From: Micrococcus endophyticus
Lineage (GTDB): Bacteria > Actinomycetota > Actinomycetes > Actinomycetales > Micrococcaceae
NCBI RefSeq assembly: GCF_014205115.1
Contig: NZ_JACHMW010000001.1
Location: 2,170,001-2,234,000, forward strand
Length of the DNA stretch: 64,000 bases
Direction: 5' to 3'
A model generated the notes under the pieces. That model was given only the letters and a program-made list of their open reading frames with translations, was not told where the DNA came from and ran no database searches. This document shows, piece by piece, positions 43,673 through 51,805 of this stretch; within the stretch, counting starts at the first letter, position 1, and each line of letters begins with the position of its first letter. Made by a program: the position numbers and the translations under genes.

Positions 43673-44458
43673 ATGACGGTGGATGCGGGCGTCCTGGTCG
43701 GCGAGAACGGGAGGGTGCGAGGCATCCGTGCGAGCTCGTGGACGCCGGAGCGGCAGAGACGGGTGGAACGGCTTCTGCGCGTGGTCGAGGCGGCGGCTCT
43801 CCTGCTCTTCGGCGTCTGCGCAGCCGTACTTCTCCTCACTGAGCCCAGGCTCTCGGGCACCATCCGCTCGGTCAGCGTGGAGGGTGTGGGGGCTCGTCTG
43901 TACCGATACGGCCTCCTGTTCGCCGCGGCGGTGATCACCTATGTGCCACGGAGGTGGAAGTGGGCCTTGCCTGGGTATGCCATTTCGGCGCTGTTCGTCG
44001 TCGGGATGGTGAAGATGCTGGAAGGCGCCCCTAGCGAAGGGTTCCCGGGCCTCCAGGTGTTCCGGACTGATCTGCCGTGGCTCATAGGCCTGCTCCTTGT
44101 GCCGCAGGTGGCGGGGGTTGCGCGACGAGCTGGGCTGTCGGTCAGGCGCAGGTATGCCAGTGCCCTCGCATGGACCGCTTTCGTCGAGGGCGCGGGCGCG
44201 GGCCGGAACGACTGTGGCTGCGTCGAGAATCGCGTCGTCCAGAACGGTGCTCAAGAGACCCGCGTTCTGCTGCAACGGTTCGACGGCACACGACGTTCGG
44301 GCCAGGTCTGGGGAGTGGTGGAACCCTCTGAATGCATTGAAGTCGACGCTGCACGGGCCGTTGTCGCCAGGACGGACTGGCGGAATGCTCTGAGCTGGGC
44401 GGCGTTGGACCGCTGGGGCCGGCGGCTTCCTGGGCGGGAAGAAGCACAGAGGTCGTAG
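43673..44458 (+). CDS. Membrane protein of unknown family, linked to the SF1 helicase
   Basis: A protein of 261 residues. Four hydrophobic segments are seen in the first 160: AAALLLFGVCAAVLLL, YGLLFAAAVITYV, ALPGYAISALFVVGMV and LPWLIGLLLVPQVAGVA. A basic linker and a cytoplasmic C-terminal part of about 100 residues with CGC follow. No known family is recognised. It starts 7 bp after the helicase stop, so the two genes are almost certainly co-expressed. A helicase paired with a membrane protein would fit an abortive-infection or DNA-entry defence, but that is inference only. Confidence 0.65.
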   Translation: MTVDAGVLVGENGRVRGIRASSWTPERQRRVERLLRVVEAAALLLFGVCAAVLLLTEPRLSGTIRSVSVEGVGARLYRYGLLFAAAVITYVPRRWKWALPGYAISALFVVGMVKMLEGAPSEGFPGLQVFRTDLPWLIGLLLVPQVAGVARRAGLSVRRRYASALAWTAFVEGAGAGRNDCGCVENRVVQNGAQETRVLLQRFDGTRRSGQVWGVVEPSECIEVDAARAVVARTDWRNALSWAALDRWGRRLPGREEAQRS

Positions 44459-44522
44459 CCGGTCGGGATCTGTGCGCTCGGAGGCGATGCCGTCCCCCGA
44501 CCGCTCCGGCCGGCCCCGCCCC

Positions 44523-45791
44523 TCACGCCCAGCGCAGTGACGCCGCCCCGTAGCCGGCCACGTCCCGCTCGACGGTCGCCCCGTCCAGCGTGAGCGGCGG
44601 CGGCACGGTGTTCAGCGTGCCCGCGGCGGACCGCACCGTCACGCGCGGCACGCCCAGCTCCGCCACCGGTTCCTCCGGCGGGGCGGCGCATCCGAGCAGC
44701 GTCCGGGCCGCGCCCAGCAGGCTCGCCCGCACGACGCCGGCCCGCCCCTCCGCCAGCAGGCGCACCACCCCGGCCGCCAGGGCGTACCCGGTCGCGTGGT
44801 CGAGCGCCTGCACGGGCAGGGCGCCGGGGGTGGCGCCGTCGTCCGGGGAGCACGCCAGCGCGGTGCCCGAGGCGGCCTGCACGATCGAGTCGAAGCCCGC
44901 CCTCTGCGCCCACGGGCCGCGCTCGCCCCAGGCCGAGAGGGACCCGACCACCAGGTGCGGGTGCCGCTGCGCGAGCGCGTCCGGACCCAGGCCGAAGCGG
45001 TCCAGGGACCCGGGCCGGTAGCCCAGCAGGACGACGTCGGCCCCCGCCAGCAGCGCCTCCAGCTCGGTGCGGTGCTCGGCCAGGTCCGCGGTGGCGGACC
45101 GCTTGCCCATTCCGTTCGAGAGGAACTGGGCGTCGATCTCGGGCCGCGCCGGCGGGTCGATGCGCAGCACGTCCGCACCGAGGCACGCCATGAGCTGCGA
45201 GCCGGCCGGCCCGGCGATCACGCGGGTCAGGTCCAGGACGCGCACGCCGTCCAGGGGCAGTGCCCCGCCGGAGAGCGGAGCGCGCTCGCTGCCGGCGTCC
45301 ACCGAGACCCACGGCTCGTTGCTCGTCGCCACGCCCTGCGGGTGCGCGGCCCACTGCGTGGCGCGGCGGACGGCCACGGCGATTCCTCCGGCGTCGTGCA
45401 CCGCCTCCTCCACGTCCAGCGCGGTTCGCCCCGCCACGGCCCGCTCCAGGCTCGCGCGGTCCCGGGCACCGAGCGCGCGGCCGAGGGCGGCCGCGTGGTG
45501 CGGATAGTTCGCGTGGGTGCGCACCCAGCCGTCCGCCGCGCGGACGAAGCCGGACATCGGAGCCCAGGACGCCACGGGCTCACCGCCCACCCGCAGGTGC
45601 TTGATGGCGGCGAAGGAGCCGGCGACGAGCTCCGGCGTCGTGCCGACCCGCCACCCCTGGCCCCGCGCGTCGACCAGCGCCTGGACCGCGTCCCGGGCGT
45701 CACTGACGGCGGTCCAGGCCAGCTGTTCGACGTCCAGCGGGCCCGCCCACCAGCGGCGGGGGGCGGGGACGGGGGCGGAGACGCGCGGCAT
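44523..45791 (-). CDS. CoA-transferase family III (CaiB/BaiF) protein
   Basis: A protein of 422 residues. Only the central and C-terminal parts carry clear family blocks: LPLDGVRVLDLTRVIAGPAGSQLMACLGADVLRID, NGMGKRSATADL, DVVLLGYRPGSLDRFGL, VVGSLSAWGERGPWAQRAGFDSIVQAASG and LPVQALDHATGYALAAGVVRLL. The first 180 residues look like a divergent, possibly duplicated half (WAPMSGFVRAADGWVRTHANYPHH). Substrate unknown. It stands alone, away from the other CoA-transferase at 27-28 kb, with no partner enzymes nearby. Confidence 0.82.
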   Translation of the reverse strand: MPRVSAPVPAPRRWWAGPLDVEQLAWTAVSDARDAVQALVDARGQGWRVGTTPELVAGSFAAIKHLRVGGEPVASWAPMSGFVRAADGWVRTHANYPHHAAALGRALGARDRASLERAVAGRTALDVEEAVHDAGGIAVAVRRATQWAAHPQGVATSNEPWVSVDAGSERAPLSGGALPLDGVRVLDLTRVIAGPAGSQLMACLGADVLRIDPPARPEIDAQFLSNGMGKRSATADLAEHRTELEALLAGADVVLLGYRPGSLDRFGLGPDALAQRHPHLVVGSLSAWGERGPWAQRAGFDSIVQAASGTALACSPDDGATPGALPVQALDHATGYALAAGVVRLLAEGRAGVVRASLLGAARTLLGCAAPPEEPVAELGVPRVTVRSAAGTLNTVPPPLTLDGATVERDVAGYGAASLRWA

Positions 45792-45845
45792 GCGGCGAGC
45801 GTAGCGGGGAGGTGCGGTCGAGCGACGGCCTCGCCCGCGCCGTGT

Positions 45846-46646
45846 TCAGGCCTTCCGCGCCTCCACCCCCATCAGTCGGTCTGTGGCCTCGACGAACGGC
45901 GTGCGGTGCCAGTCGCCGGAGATCCGCTCGACGGTCAGCCCCACCGCGTCCAGGTCGGCGCGCACCTGCGCTGCCGAGCGGAACTGCAGGCGCTGCTCCG
46001 CTTTCACCACGGTGCCCTCCACCGCGGTGCCCTCGACGACCGCACCCGCCCCCGCGGCGCCCGTGTCCAGAAACTCGGTCCGCATTCGCATGAGCACCAC
46101 GCCGTCCGCGTCCGGCGCGGTCACGGTCTCGGTTTCGAGGAGGCGACCGGCCGGCGTCGTGCGCTCAGCGGGGCCGTGGCTTCAGCCCTCCCACGCGCGG
46201 AGCGCCGGGTTGCGGGTCTCGAACACGAGGCGCCCGCCGGGGGTCAGGCCCGCCGCGACGCGCTGCAGGGTGGCGTGCCAGACGTCGCCTATCAGGTGCA
46301 TGGCCACGTTCCCGCTCATCACCACCAGGTCCGCCGACGCCGGCTCGATCAGCTCCGCCGTGCCCTGCCGCCACGTCACCGCGTTCCCGCCGGGGCGGGC
46401 GCGCGCCACGGCCAGCATGGCCTCGGCCGGGTCGATCCCGACGACGGCGCGCCCCTCGTCCGCGAGCGTGACGGTCAGCGATCCCGTGCCGCAGCCGAGG
46501 TCCACGATGCGCGTCGCGCCGGCCTCCTCCGCGACCTGCCGGAAGAAGGCGTGGTCCTCCCCGGGCGGGTTGTCATGGTCGTAGAGGGCGGCGAGCCGGG
46601 CGTCGTCATAGGTGGCGAGGTTCGTCTCGGCGGGGGAGGGGGTCAT
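45846..46646 (-). pseudogene. Class I SAM-dependent methyltransferase split by an in-frame TGA
   Basis: One frame of 267 codons. The N-terminal part has the SAM-binding IVDLGCGTGSLTVTLADEG, VGIDPAEAMLAVARARPGG and ADLVVMSGNVAMHL, ending with GGRLVFETRNPALRAWEG and then TGA at 46182-46184. The frame continues past it with SHGPAERTTPAG and the family C-terminal half (RLQFRSAAQVRADLDAVGLTVERISGDW). Relatives have Trp after RAWE/G, so a TGG to TGA change explains the break. The 154-residue product lacks the C-terminal strands and is probably inactive. Confidence 0.8.
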
Positions 46647-46684
46647 GGGCCGATCCTGGGCGGGGTACGTGCCGTGCCGGGCGG

Positions 46685-47077
46685 TCATGCGGCCTCGGCC
46701 ACGGCGTCGATCTGGAAGCGGGCGCCCAGGGGCAGGCCCGGCACCTGGAGGGTGACGCGCGCCGGGAACGGGGCGGGCAGCGCCTCGGCGTACACGCGGT
46801 TGAGGACGCCGAAGTCCGCGTAGTCGACCAGGCAGACCGTCACCTTCACCAGGGCGGCGGGGCCCACTCCGAGGTCCTCGAGGAGCAGGCGCAGGTTCGC
46901 GAAGAGGCGCACCAGCTGCTCGGCGGGATCGTCCGAGACGACGGCGCCGGTCTCCGGGTCCTGTCCGATCAGGCCGGAGATGAACCACAGGTCGCCCGCT
47001 CGGCGCGCGTGCGAGAACGGGGCGTCCGAGGCGAACAGGCGGTCGCTGAAGTGGTGACGGGGCGAGTCGATGCTCAT
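46685..47077 (-). CDS. RidA (YjgF/YER057c/UK114) family protein
   Basis: Small cytoplasmic enamine/imine deaminase-like protein of 130 residues. GDLWFISGLIGQDPETGAVV, AEQLVRLFANLRLLLEDLG and VKVTVCLVDYADFGVLNRVYAEALPAPFPARVTLQVPGLPLGA give the family pattern, with the conserved Arg in FPAR(V). TAGGTT ends six bases before the ATG (47084-47089, minus strand) and no Shine-Dalgarno is present, so leaderless expression is likely. Divergent from the RES gene, 61 bp between starts. Confidence 0.92.
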   Translation of the reverse strand: MSIDSPRHHFSDRLFASDAPFSHARRAGDLWFISGLIGQDPETGAVVSDDPAEQLVRLFANLRLLLEDLGVGPAALVKVTVCLVDYADFGVLNRVYAEALPAPFPARVTLQVPGLPLGARFQIDAVAEAA

Positions 47078-47083
47078 GGAGCG

Positions 47084-47089
47084 AACCTA
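47084..47089 (-). promoter_or_regulatory. Candidate -10 element of the ridA-like gene
   Basis: TAGGTT, six bases before the ATG at 47077; no ribosome-binding site. Confidence 0.45.
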
Positions 47090-47138
47090 GTCCCCTCTGG
47101 GCCTACGCGCGGCGGCGGCGGTCCGGCAGGATCATCAC

Positions 47139-47633
47139 ATGACCGAGCCCGCATCCGTGTTCACCTCCGTGTCCGGGACCTTCCACCGCGCCGTGGACGA
47201 GCGGTTCCTGGATGCCGCTCTGCAGGGTTCGCGGTCCGCCGGCCGCTACTCGCCGCCAGACGTGCCGACGCTCTACCTGAGCTCGTCCGAGGAAGGCGTC
47301 GCCGCCGCGATGGTGGCCCACACGGACGCGGATTCCCCGCAACGGCGGACCCTCGCGTTCCAGGTCGAGGCGGAACGCATCGTGGACCTGCGGGACGCGG
47401 TCGCGCTCGCCCGTCTCGGCGTGGACCTCGCCGACGCCGTCGCCCCCTGGAAGCCGGATGTCGAGGCGGGCCGACGGCCGTCGTCGTGGGCGGTCAGGGA
47501 GTCGCTGGAGGCCGCCGGTGCGCACGGGCTGATCGACCCGTCCAGGACGGCGCCCGGCCTGTGGCACCTCACCCTGTTCCGCTGGAACGACGACGGCGGG
47601 CCGCGCGTCCGTCTCGTCGAAGCCGGGACCTGA
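47139..47633 (+). CDS. RES domain protein (NAD-degrading toxin family)
   Basis: A protein of 164 residues. The RES pattern is visible: TFHRAVDERFLD, then SAGRYSPPDVPTLYLSSSEEGVAAAM with the conserved Arg, Tyr and Glu, RIVDLRDAVALARLGVDLADAVAPWKP, SSWAVRESLEAAGAHGLIDPS with the Ser, and GLWHLTLFRWN. RES toxins of Xre-RES modules degrade NAD+. No Xre antitoxin gene is adjacent, so this is an orphan or its partner lies elsewhere. CAGGAT ends six bases before the ATG and there is no ribosome site (possible leaderless start). Two broken copies are at 54.5 and 60.5 kb. Confidence 0.82.
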   Translation: MTEPASVFTSVSGTFHRAVDERFLDAALQGSRSAGRYSPPDVPTLYLSSSEEGVAAAMVAHTDADSPQRRTLAFQVEAERIVDLRDAVALARLGVDLADAVAPWKPDVEAGRRPSSWAVRESLEAAGAHGLIDPSRTAPGLWHLTLFRWNDDGGPRVRLVEAGT

Positions 47634-47642
47634 CCCGGGTTC

Positions 47643-48182
47643 TCAGTCCTCCCACGGCACCGGTGTCACCGTGCCGTCCTCCCAGTCCTGCCGCAGGATC
47701 GCGTAGGCCACGGAGGCCAGGGGCTCCCCGCCCTCGACCGGCCAGCCGCGCCGGTAGTGGGCCTCCTTCACCCAGCCGGCGCGGCGGAACGTGCGGAGCA
47801 TGGGGAGGTTGTCCTCGCGGGTCTGGCCCTCGAGCCGGTCCACGGCCGGCATGGTCTCGAACACGAGCCGTGTGAGGGAGGTGAGGATCTCCGCGCCCAG
47901 GCCCCGGCCCCGGAAGGGTTCGGCCACGCGCAGGTCGAACAGCGGCGTCGGGTCGGTGAGGTCCTCGAGCCGCACGACGCCGACCCGGCCGTGGGCGTCG
48001 TCGTCGATCCAGTAGGCGGCGTGGTCCTCGTCGCCCCAGGCGCCGGCGTCGACGGCCTCCTCCGCCTGCCGCCGCGTGGGGCGCGGGTCCACGTGGAACG
48101 GCCACGCGTTCTCGCTGAGGAGGGCGACGAGCGCCTCGCGGTCCGGGCCGGCGAGGTCGAGGCGGACGAGGGTGACGGTCAT
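47643..48182 (-). CDS. GNAT family N-acetyltransferase
   Basis: A protein of 179 residues. VGVVRLEDLTDPTPLFDLRVAEPFRGRGLGAEILTSLTRLVFE holds the acetyl-CoA-binding R/Q-x-x-G-x-G/A (RGRGLG); GQTREDNLPMLRTFRRAGWVKEA is the C-terminal motif with the usual Asn. The start is conserved as MTVTLVRLDLAG. TACGCT ends six bases before the ATG (48189-48194, minus), with no ribosome site. Tail-to-tail with the RES gene, 9 bp apart. A copy broken after 47 codons lies at 61.8 kb, also next to a RES remnant. Confidence 0.9.
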   Translation of the reverse strand: MTVTLVRLDLAGPDREALVALLSENAWPFHVDPRPTRRQAEEAVDAGAWGDEDHAAYWIDDDAHGRVGVVRLEDLTDPTPLFDLRVAEPFRGRGLGAEILTSLTRLVFETMPAVDRLEGQTREDNLPMLRTFRRAGWVKEAHYRRGWPVEGGEPLASVAYAILRQDWEDGTVTPVPWED

Positions 48183-48188
48183 GGACTG

Positions 48189-48194
48189 AGCGTA
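48189..48194 (-). promoter_or_regulatory. Candidate -10 element of the GNAT gene
   Basis: TACGCT, six bases before the ATG at 48182; leaderless start inferred. Confidence 0.45.
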
Positions 48195-48224
48195 GAGGGG
48201 CGGGCGGCGGGGCGCGTCCCGGCG

Positions 48225-48767
48225 TCAGCGCTCCCCGAACCAGAGCCGGTGCGCGGTCGACTCGGTGTCAGCGATGACGCGGGTGATCGCGTCGTCGAGC
48301 TCGTCGAGCAGGCGGTCCGAGCCGTCGTCGCACGCATCGCACCCGCAGAACGGGAACCGGGCGCGCAGGTCCTCCACCCGCCCCGCCGAGAGGTGGAGCA
48401 GGGGCAGGGTCTCGGGGCCTGCAGGGGTGAGCGACTCCACCAGCCACAGCGGCGCCGCGCCGTCCACGCCGGCGGGCGGGTCCACGCGCAGCGCTCGGTG
48501 CACGAGCACGGTCTGCCCGGGGGCGGTCTCACCGTCCGGGGTGACGGTCTCGAGGGGGACCTCGGCGACGGCGGCCCCCGCCTCGGCGAGCACCTCAGCC
48601 CATAGCCGGGCCCGGGCGGCCACGATCCGGTAGCGCTGCGGGTCGCTCACGCGCTCGTACTCGGACTCCGACGGGGCACGGTCGGCGTGGGGGTCCGGCC
48701 AGGAGGGCAGGGCCAGGGCCGCGTAGCGGTCGGCGACCTCTCCGCGCAGGCGAGCGGGCGTGTCCAT
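48225..48767 (-). CDS. DUF6226-like hypothetical protein
   Basis: A protein of 180 residues. SWPDPHADRAPSESEYERVSDPQRYRIVAARARLWAEVL is an ordered N-terminal region. The C-terminal half has FPFCGCDACDDGSDRLLDELDDAI, a Cys-rich motif that I associate with the actinobacterial DUF6226 family. Function unknown; the CxCxxC could bind a metal. The ATG at 48767 is used; a GTG four codons upstream is possible, and neither has a strong ribosome site. It lies 42 bp upstream of the GNAT gene on the same strand. Confidence 0.7.
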   Translation of the reverse strand: MDTPARLRGEVADRYAALALPSWPDPHADRAPSESEYERVSDPQRYRIVAARARLWAEVLAEAGAAVAEVPLETVTPDGETAPGQTVLVHRALRVDPPAGVDGAAPLWLVESLTPAGPETLPLLHLSAGRVEDLRARFPFCGCDACDDGSDRLLDELDDAITRVIADTESTAHRLWFGER

Positions 48768-48837
48768 GACCCACAACACCTAGTCATCACAATGCCAACC
48801 GTCTGAATGGATGGCCCTGATTGGCCAGCCGGGCTCG

Positions 48838-49620
48838 TCAGCGCTCGTGGAGCAGGACATCGGCCACCTCGTCCGGGGTGTCGAGGTGCACGTCGTGTCC
48901 GGCCTGCTGTACCTCCACCACCCGCATGGTCGGCTGCAGCTGGTTCATCCGTGCCACTTCCTCATCCCGCATGAAGCCCTGCCCGCCGCGGATGAGGTCC
49001 ACGGGGCAGCGCAGGGCCGCCCATTCCGCCCACCGCGCTTGTGCATGCACCGGGCTCAGCGCAGCCCGCAGGACATCCACGTCGAACTGAGGCATGAGGC
49101 CCGCGGGCGTCCTTTGCAAGCCTGCCGCCCAGATGGCTCCGGTCTCCCCGCCGCCGAAGAAAGCCGCGGCATCCGCCCGGGAGGGAAACGGTGCCGGCCA
49201 TCCCTGGAACCACTGAATGGTTCCTTCGGTGGCTTCCGCACCTTCCCCTCCGACTCCTCCCTCCACCAACACCAGGCGGCGGACGAGATCAGCATGGCGG
49301 GCGGCCGTCAGCATCGCCGTGTGCGCTCCCATGGACTGCCCCACGAGCACCAGCTCGGTGATCCCCAAGTGATCCGCCACCTCGACGACGTCGGCCACGT
49401 GCGCCTCGCGGCTGAGGTCGTCAGGGCGCCGCGTGCTCAGGCCATTGCCGCGCTGATCAAAGGCGACCACTCGGAACCGATGGCGGATGCGGTCGATGAC
49501 CGGGGACCACTCCCCGGAGCGACCCGCGAGCCCATGAAGCAGAAGGACGGCGGGGAGAGCTCCCCCACTGTCGACTCCGTGCAGCTCGACGCCGGCGTGC
49601 GTCACGGTGAATCGCTCCAT
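48838..49620 (-). CDS. Alpha/beta hydrolase
   Basis: A protein of 260 residues. AVLLLHGLAGRSGEWSPVI (oxyanion HG), VVAFDQRGNGLSTRRPDD, the nucleophile elbow LVLVGQSMGAHTAML (GQSMG), and near the end QQAGHDVHLDTPDEVADVL with the catalytic His; the acid residue is probably in the LIRGGQG region. Substrate unknown. CAGGAT ends six bases before the ATG (49627-49632, minus), suggesting a leaderless start. A truncated paralogue, covering the C-terminal half, is at 58.7-59.1 kb. Confidence 0.9.
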   Translation of the reverse strand: MERFTVTHAGVELHGVDSGGALPAVLLLHGLAGRSGEWSPVIDRIRHRFRVVAFDQRGNGLSTRRPDDLSREAHVADVVEVADHLGITELVLVGQSMGAHTAMLTAARHADLVRRLVLVEGGVGGEGAEATEGTIQWFQGWPAPFPSRADAAAFFGGGETGAIWAAGLQRTPAGLMPQFDVDVLRAALSPVHAQARWAEWAALRCPVDLIRGGQGFMRDEEVARMNQLQPTMRVVEVQQAGHDVHLDTPDEVADVLLHER

Positions 49621-49632
49621 GGCGCCATCCTG

Positions 49633-50034
49633 CCTTGTACGCCGCCTGCTCACCCAGGGTCCTTGTTCTGGGGGGAGCAGCGAGACGAGTCGGCCCTTCA
49701 CGCGGTGTCCGTGCTCAGCTGGCCCACTATCCATGGGGGAGCGCCCATCCGCCGAACGCCCAAACCGTGGCCCGGGCGCGCGACCTCCTGTGCAGTCTTC
49801 ACCGCATCTCGACAGGGGTTGGCCCTCGAGTCACTTCTTGAGGGTGCGCTGGGCGACGTTCGGCAACATCGCCCCCACCTGCCTGAGGCCCTCGGGTCCA
49901 GCCACTGCACCGATGGCAACGGCACCGACCCCGCCCCGCTCCGCGCACAGGCGGCCGACGAGAGGGGCGAGGTAGTGCTGCTCGGTGTCCTTCCGGACCG
50001 GCCCGGATCCGGGCCGGCCTACGGATCGGATGGC
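49633..50034. other. Spacer between the hydrolase and glpK
   Basis: About 400 bp without a convincing gene. It contains the glpK terminator palindrome (49998-50017). On the minus strand a short frame just below it ends ...LRQVGAMLPNVAQRTLKK and looks like the tail of some lost protein, family not recognised. Confidence 0.5.
49998..50017. terminator. glpK terminator palindrome
   Basis: A 20-base perfect palindrome (CCGGCCCG / CGGGCCGG around GATC) that starts 18 bp beyond the glpK stop codon. Confidence 0.65.
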
Positions 50035-51567
50035 TCAGCCCTGGGCCGCCACGACGTCCTCGTCGACCCAGTCGCGGGAGCGTTCCACGGCCTTCTTCCA
50101 CAGCCGCAAAGCACGCTCAGCCTCCTCCTCGTCCATGGTGGGCTCCCAGCGCTTGTCCTCCTCCCAGTTGGCCACGAGCTGGTCCTGGGACGACCAGAAC
50201 CCCACCGCCAGGCCTGCGGCGTAGGCGGCGCCGAGGGCTGTGGTCTCGGTGACCTTGGGGCGCACGACGGGCACGCGCAGCAGGTCCGCCTGGAACTGCA
50301 TGAGCAGCTCGTTGGCGACCATGCCACCGTCGACCTTCAGTTCGGTGAGGTCCACGCCGGAGTCCGCGTTCATGGCGTCCAGGACCTCGCGGCTCTGGAA
50401 GGCGGTGGCCTCAAGTGCCGCGCGGGCGATGTGCCCCTTGTTGACGTAACGGGTCATGCCCACCATGGCTCCGCGGGCCGTGGCGTCCCAGTGCGGGGCG
50501 AAGAGGCCGGAGAACGCGGGGACGAAGTACACGCCGCCGTTGTCCTCCACACTGGCGGCCAGGGTCTCGACCTCCGGGGCGCTGCCGATCATCCCGAGGT
50601 TGTCCCGCAGCCACTGGATCAGCGAGCCGGTGACGGCGATCGAGCCCTCCAGTGCGTACACCGGCTTCTGGTCGCCGATGCGGTACGCCACCGTGGTGAG
50701 CAGGCCGTTGTCCGAGTGCACCGGCTTCTCGCCGGTGTTGATCAGCATGAAGTTGCCGGTGCCGTACGTGTTCTTGGCCTGGCCGACCTCGAAACACGCC
50801 TGGCCGAAGGTCGCCGCGTGCTGGTCGCCCAGGATGCCGGTGATCGGCGTCTCGCGCAGCAGCTGCTGGCCGGCCACGGTGCCCACCTCGGCGGAGGAGC
50901 TGACGATCTCCGGGAGCATGGACATCGGGATGCCCATGTCCGCGCAGATCTCCTCGTTCCAGTCGAGGGTGTCCAGGTTCATCAGCATGGTGCGGGAGGC
51001 GTTGGTGACGTCGGTGACGTGCCGGCCGCCCGCGCCGCCGCCGGTGAGATTCCACACGAGCCACGAGTCCGTGGTGCCGAAGATGAGGTCGCCGTTCTCG
51101 GCGGCCTCCCGAGCCCCGTCCACGTTCTCCAGGATCCAGGCCACCTTGGGGCCGGAGAAGTACGTGGCCAGGGGCAGTCCGACGCGCTCCTTGTAGCGGT
51201 CCGCGCCGACGTCGCCGGCCAGGCGCTCGCAGAGGCGGTCGGTGCGGGTGTCCTGCCACACGATGGCGTTGTACACCGGCTTGCCGGTGTTGCGGTCCCA
51301 CACCACGGTGGTCTCACGCTGGTTCGTGATGCCCACGGCGGCGACGTCGTGTCGGGTCACCTCGGCGCGGGCCAGGGCCTCGCCGATGACCTCGCGGGTG
51401 TTCGTCCAGATCTCCACCGGGTCGTGCTCAACCCAGCCGGCGCGCGGGAAGATCTGCTCGTGTTCGCGCTGACCAGTGGACACGATGGCCCCACTGTGGT
51501 CGAAGAGGATCGCGCGCGTGGACGTGGTGCCCTGGTCGATGGCCATCACGTAGCGGGGGGTGGTCAT
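50035..51567 (-). CDS. glpK: Glycerol kinase
   Basis: Phosphorylates glycerol to sn-glycerol 3-phosphate with ATP. The 510-residue FGGY-family protein has [91 protein letters not shown] and [18 protein letters not shown]. Full length. The last gene of glpD-(glpF remnant)-glpK. Since glpF is destroyed, glycerol entry here must rely on diffusion or another facilitator. The ATG has AAGGAGTAGG shortly upstream. Confidence 0.97.
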   Translation of the reverse strand: MTTPRYVMAIDQGTTSTRAILFDHSGAIVSTGQREHEQIFPRAGWVEHDPVEIWTNTREVIGEALARAEVTRHDVAAVGITNQRETTVVWDRNTGKPVYNAIVWQDTRTDRLCERLAGDVGADRYKERVGLPLATYFSGPKVAWILENVDGAREAAENGDLIFGTTDSWLVWNLTGGGAGGRHVTDVTNASRTMLMNLDTLDWNEEICADMGIPMSMLPEIVSSSAEVGTVAGQQLLRETPITGILGDQHAATFGQACFEVGQAKNTYGTGNFMLINTGEKPVHSDNGLLTTVAYRIGDQKPVYALEGSIAVTGSLIQWLRDNLGMIGSAPEVETLAASVEDNGGVYFVPAFSGLFAPHWDATARGAMVGMTRYVNKGHIARAALEATAFQSREVLDAMNADSGVDLTELKVDGGMVANELLMQFQADLLRVPVVRPKVTETTALGAAYAAGLAVGFWSSQDQLVANWEEDKRWEPTMDEEEAERALRLWKKAVERSRDWVDEDVVAAQG

Positions 51568-51661
51568 GTCCTACTCCTTCGTAGGTGGTCACGGGGGTGT
51601 GGGGGTGGCGGGCACGTTCTTGCAGGGGAACGTGCCCGCCGGGGTTGGACGGGCAGACCGC

Positions 51662-51792
51662 TCAGACGAACAGCGGCGCGGCGAGGCCGGCCAGGACGGC
51701 GCCGACGAGCGGGCCGACGATCGGCACCCAGGAGTAGCCCCAGTCCGAGCTGCCCTTGTGCCGGCGATCTCATGCAGGAAGATCGTGCCCAT
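51662..51792 (-). pseudogene. glpF: Remnant of glycerol facilitator gene (large internal deletion)
   Basis: Between glpD and glpK. The start is intact: GAAAGGAG ribosome site, then ATG with MGTIFLHE, the usual N-terminal residues of a GlpF. After eight or nine codons the sequence jumps, out of frame, to [31 protein letters not shown] and a TGA, the typical C-terminal end. All six membrane helices except the last and both NPA motifs are missing. A single internal deletion of roughly 200 codons explains this. Confidence 0.85.
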
Positions 51793-51805
51793 CGACGGGC
51801 TCCTT

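Noticed and set aside
49607-49975. Plus-strand frame in the hydrolase-glpK gap
   Set aside because: Arg/Pro/Ser-rich composition, no family features, and its first part is antisense to the hydrolase start.
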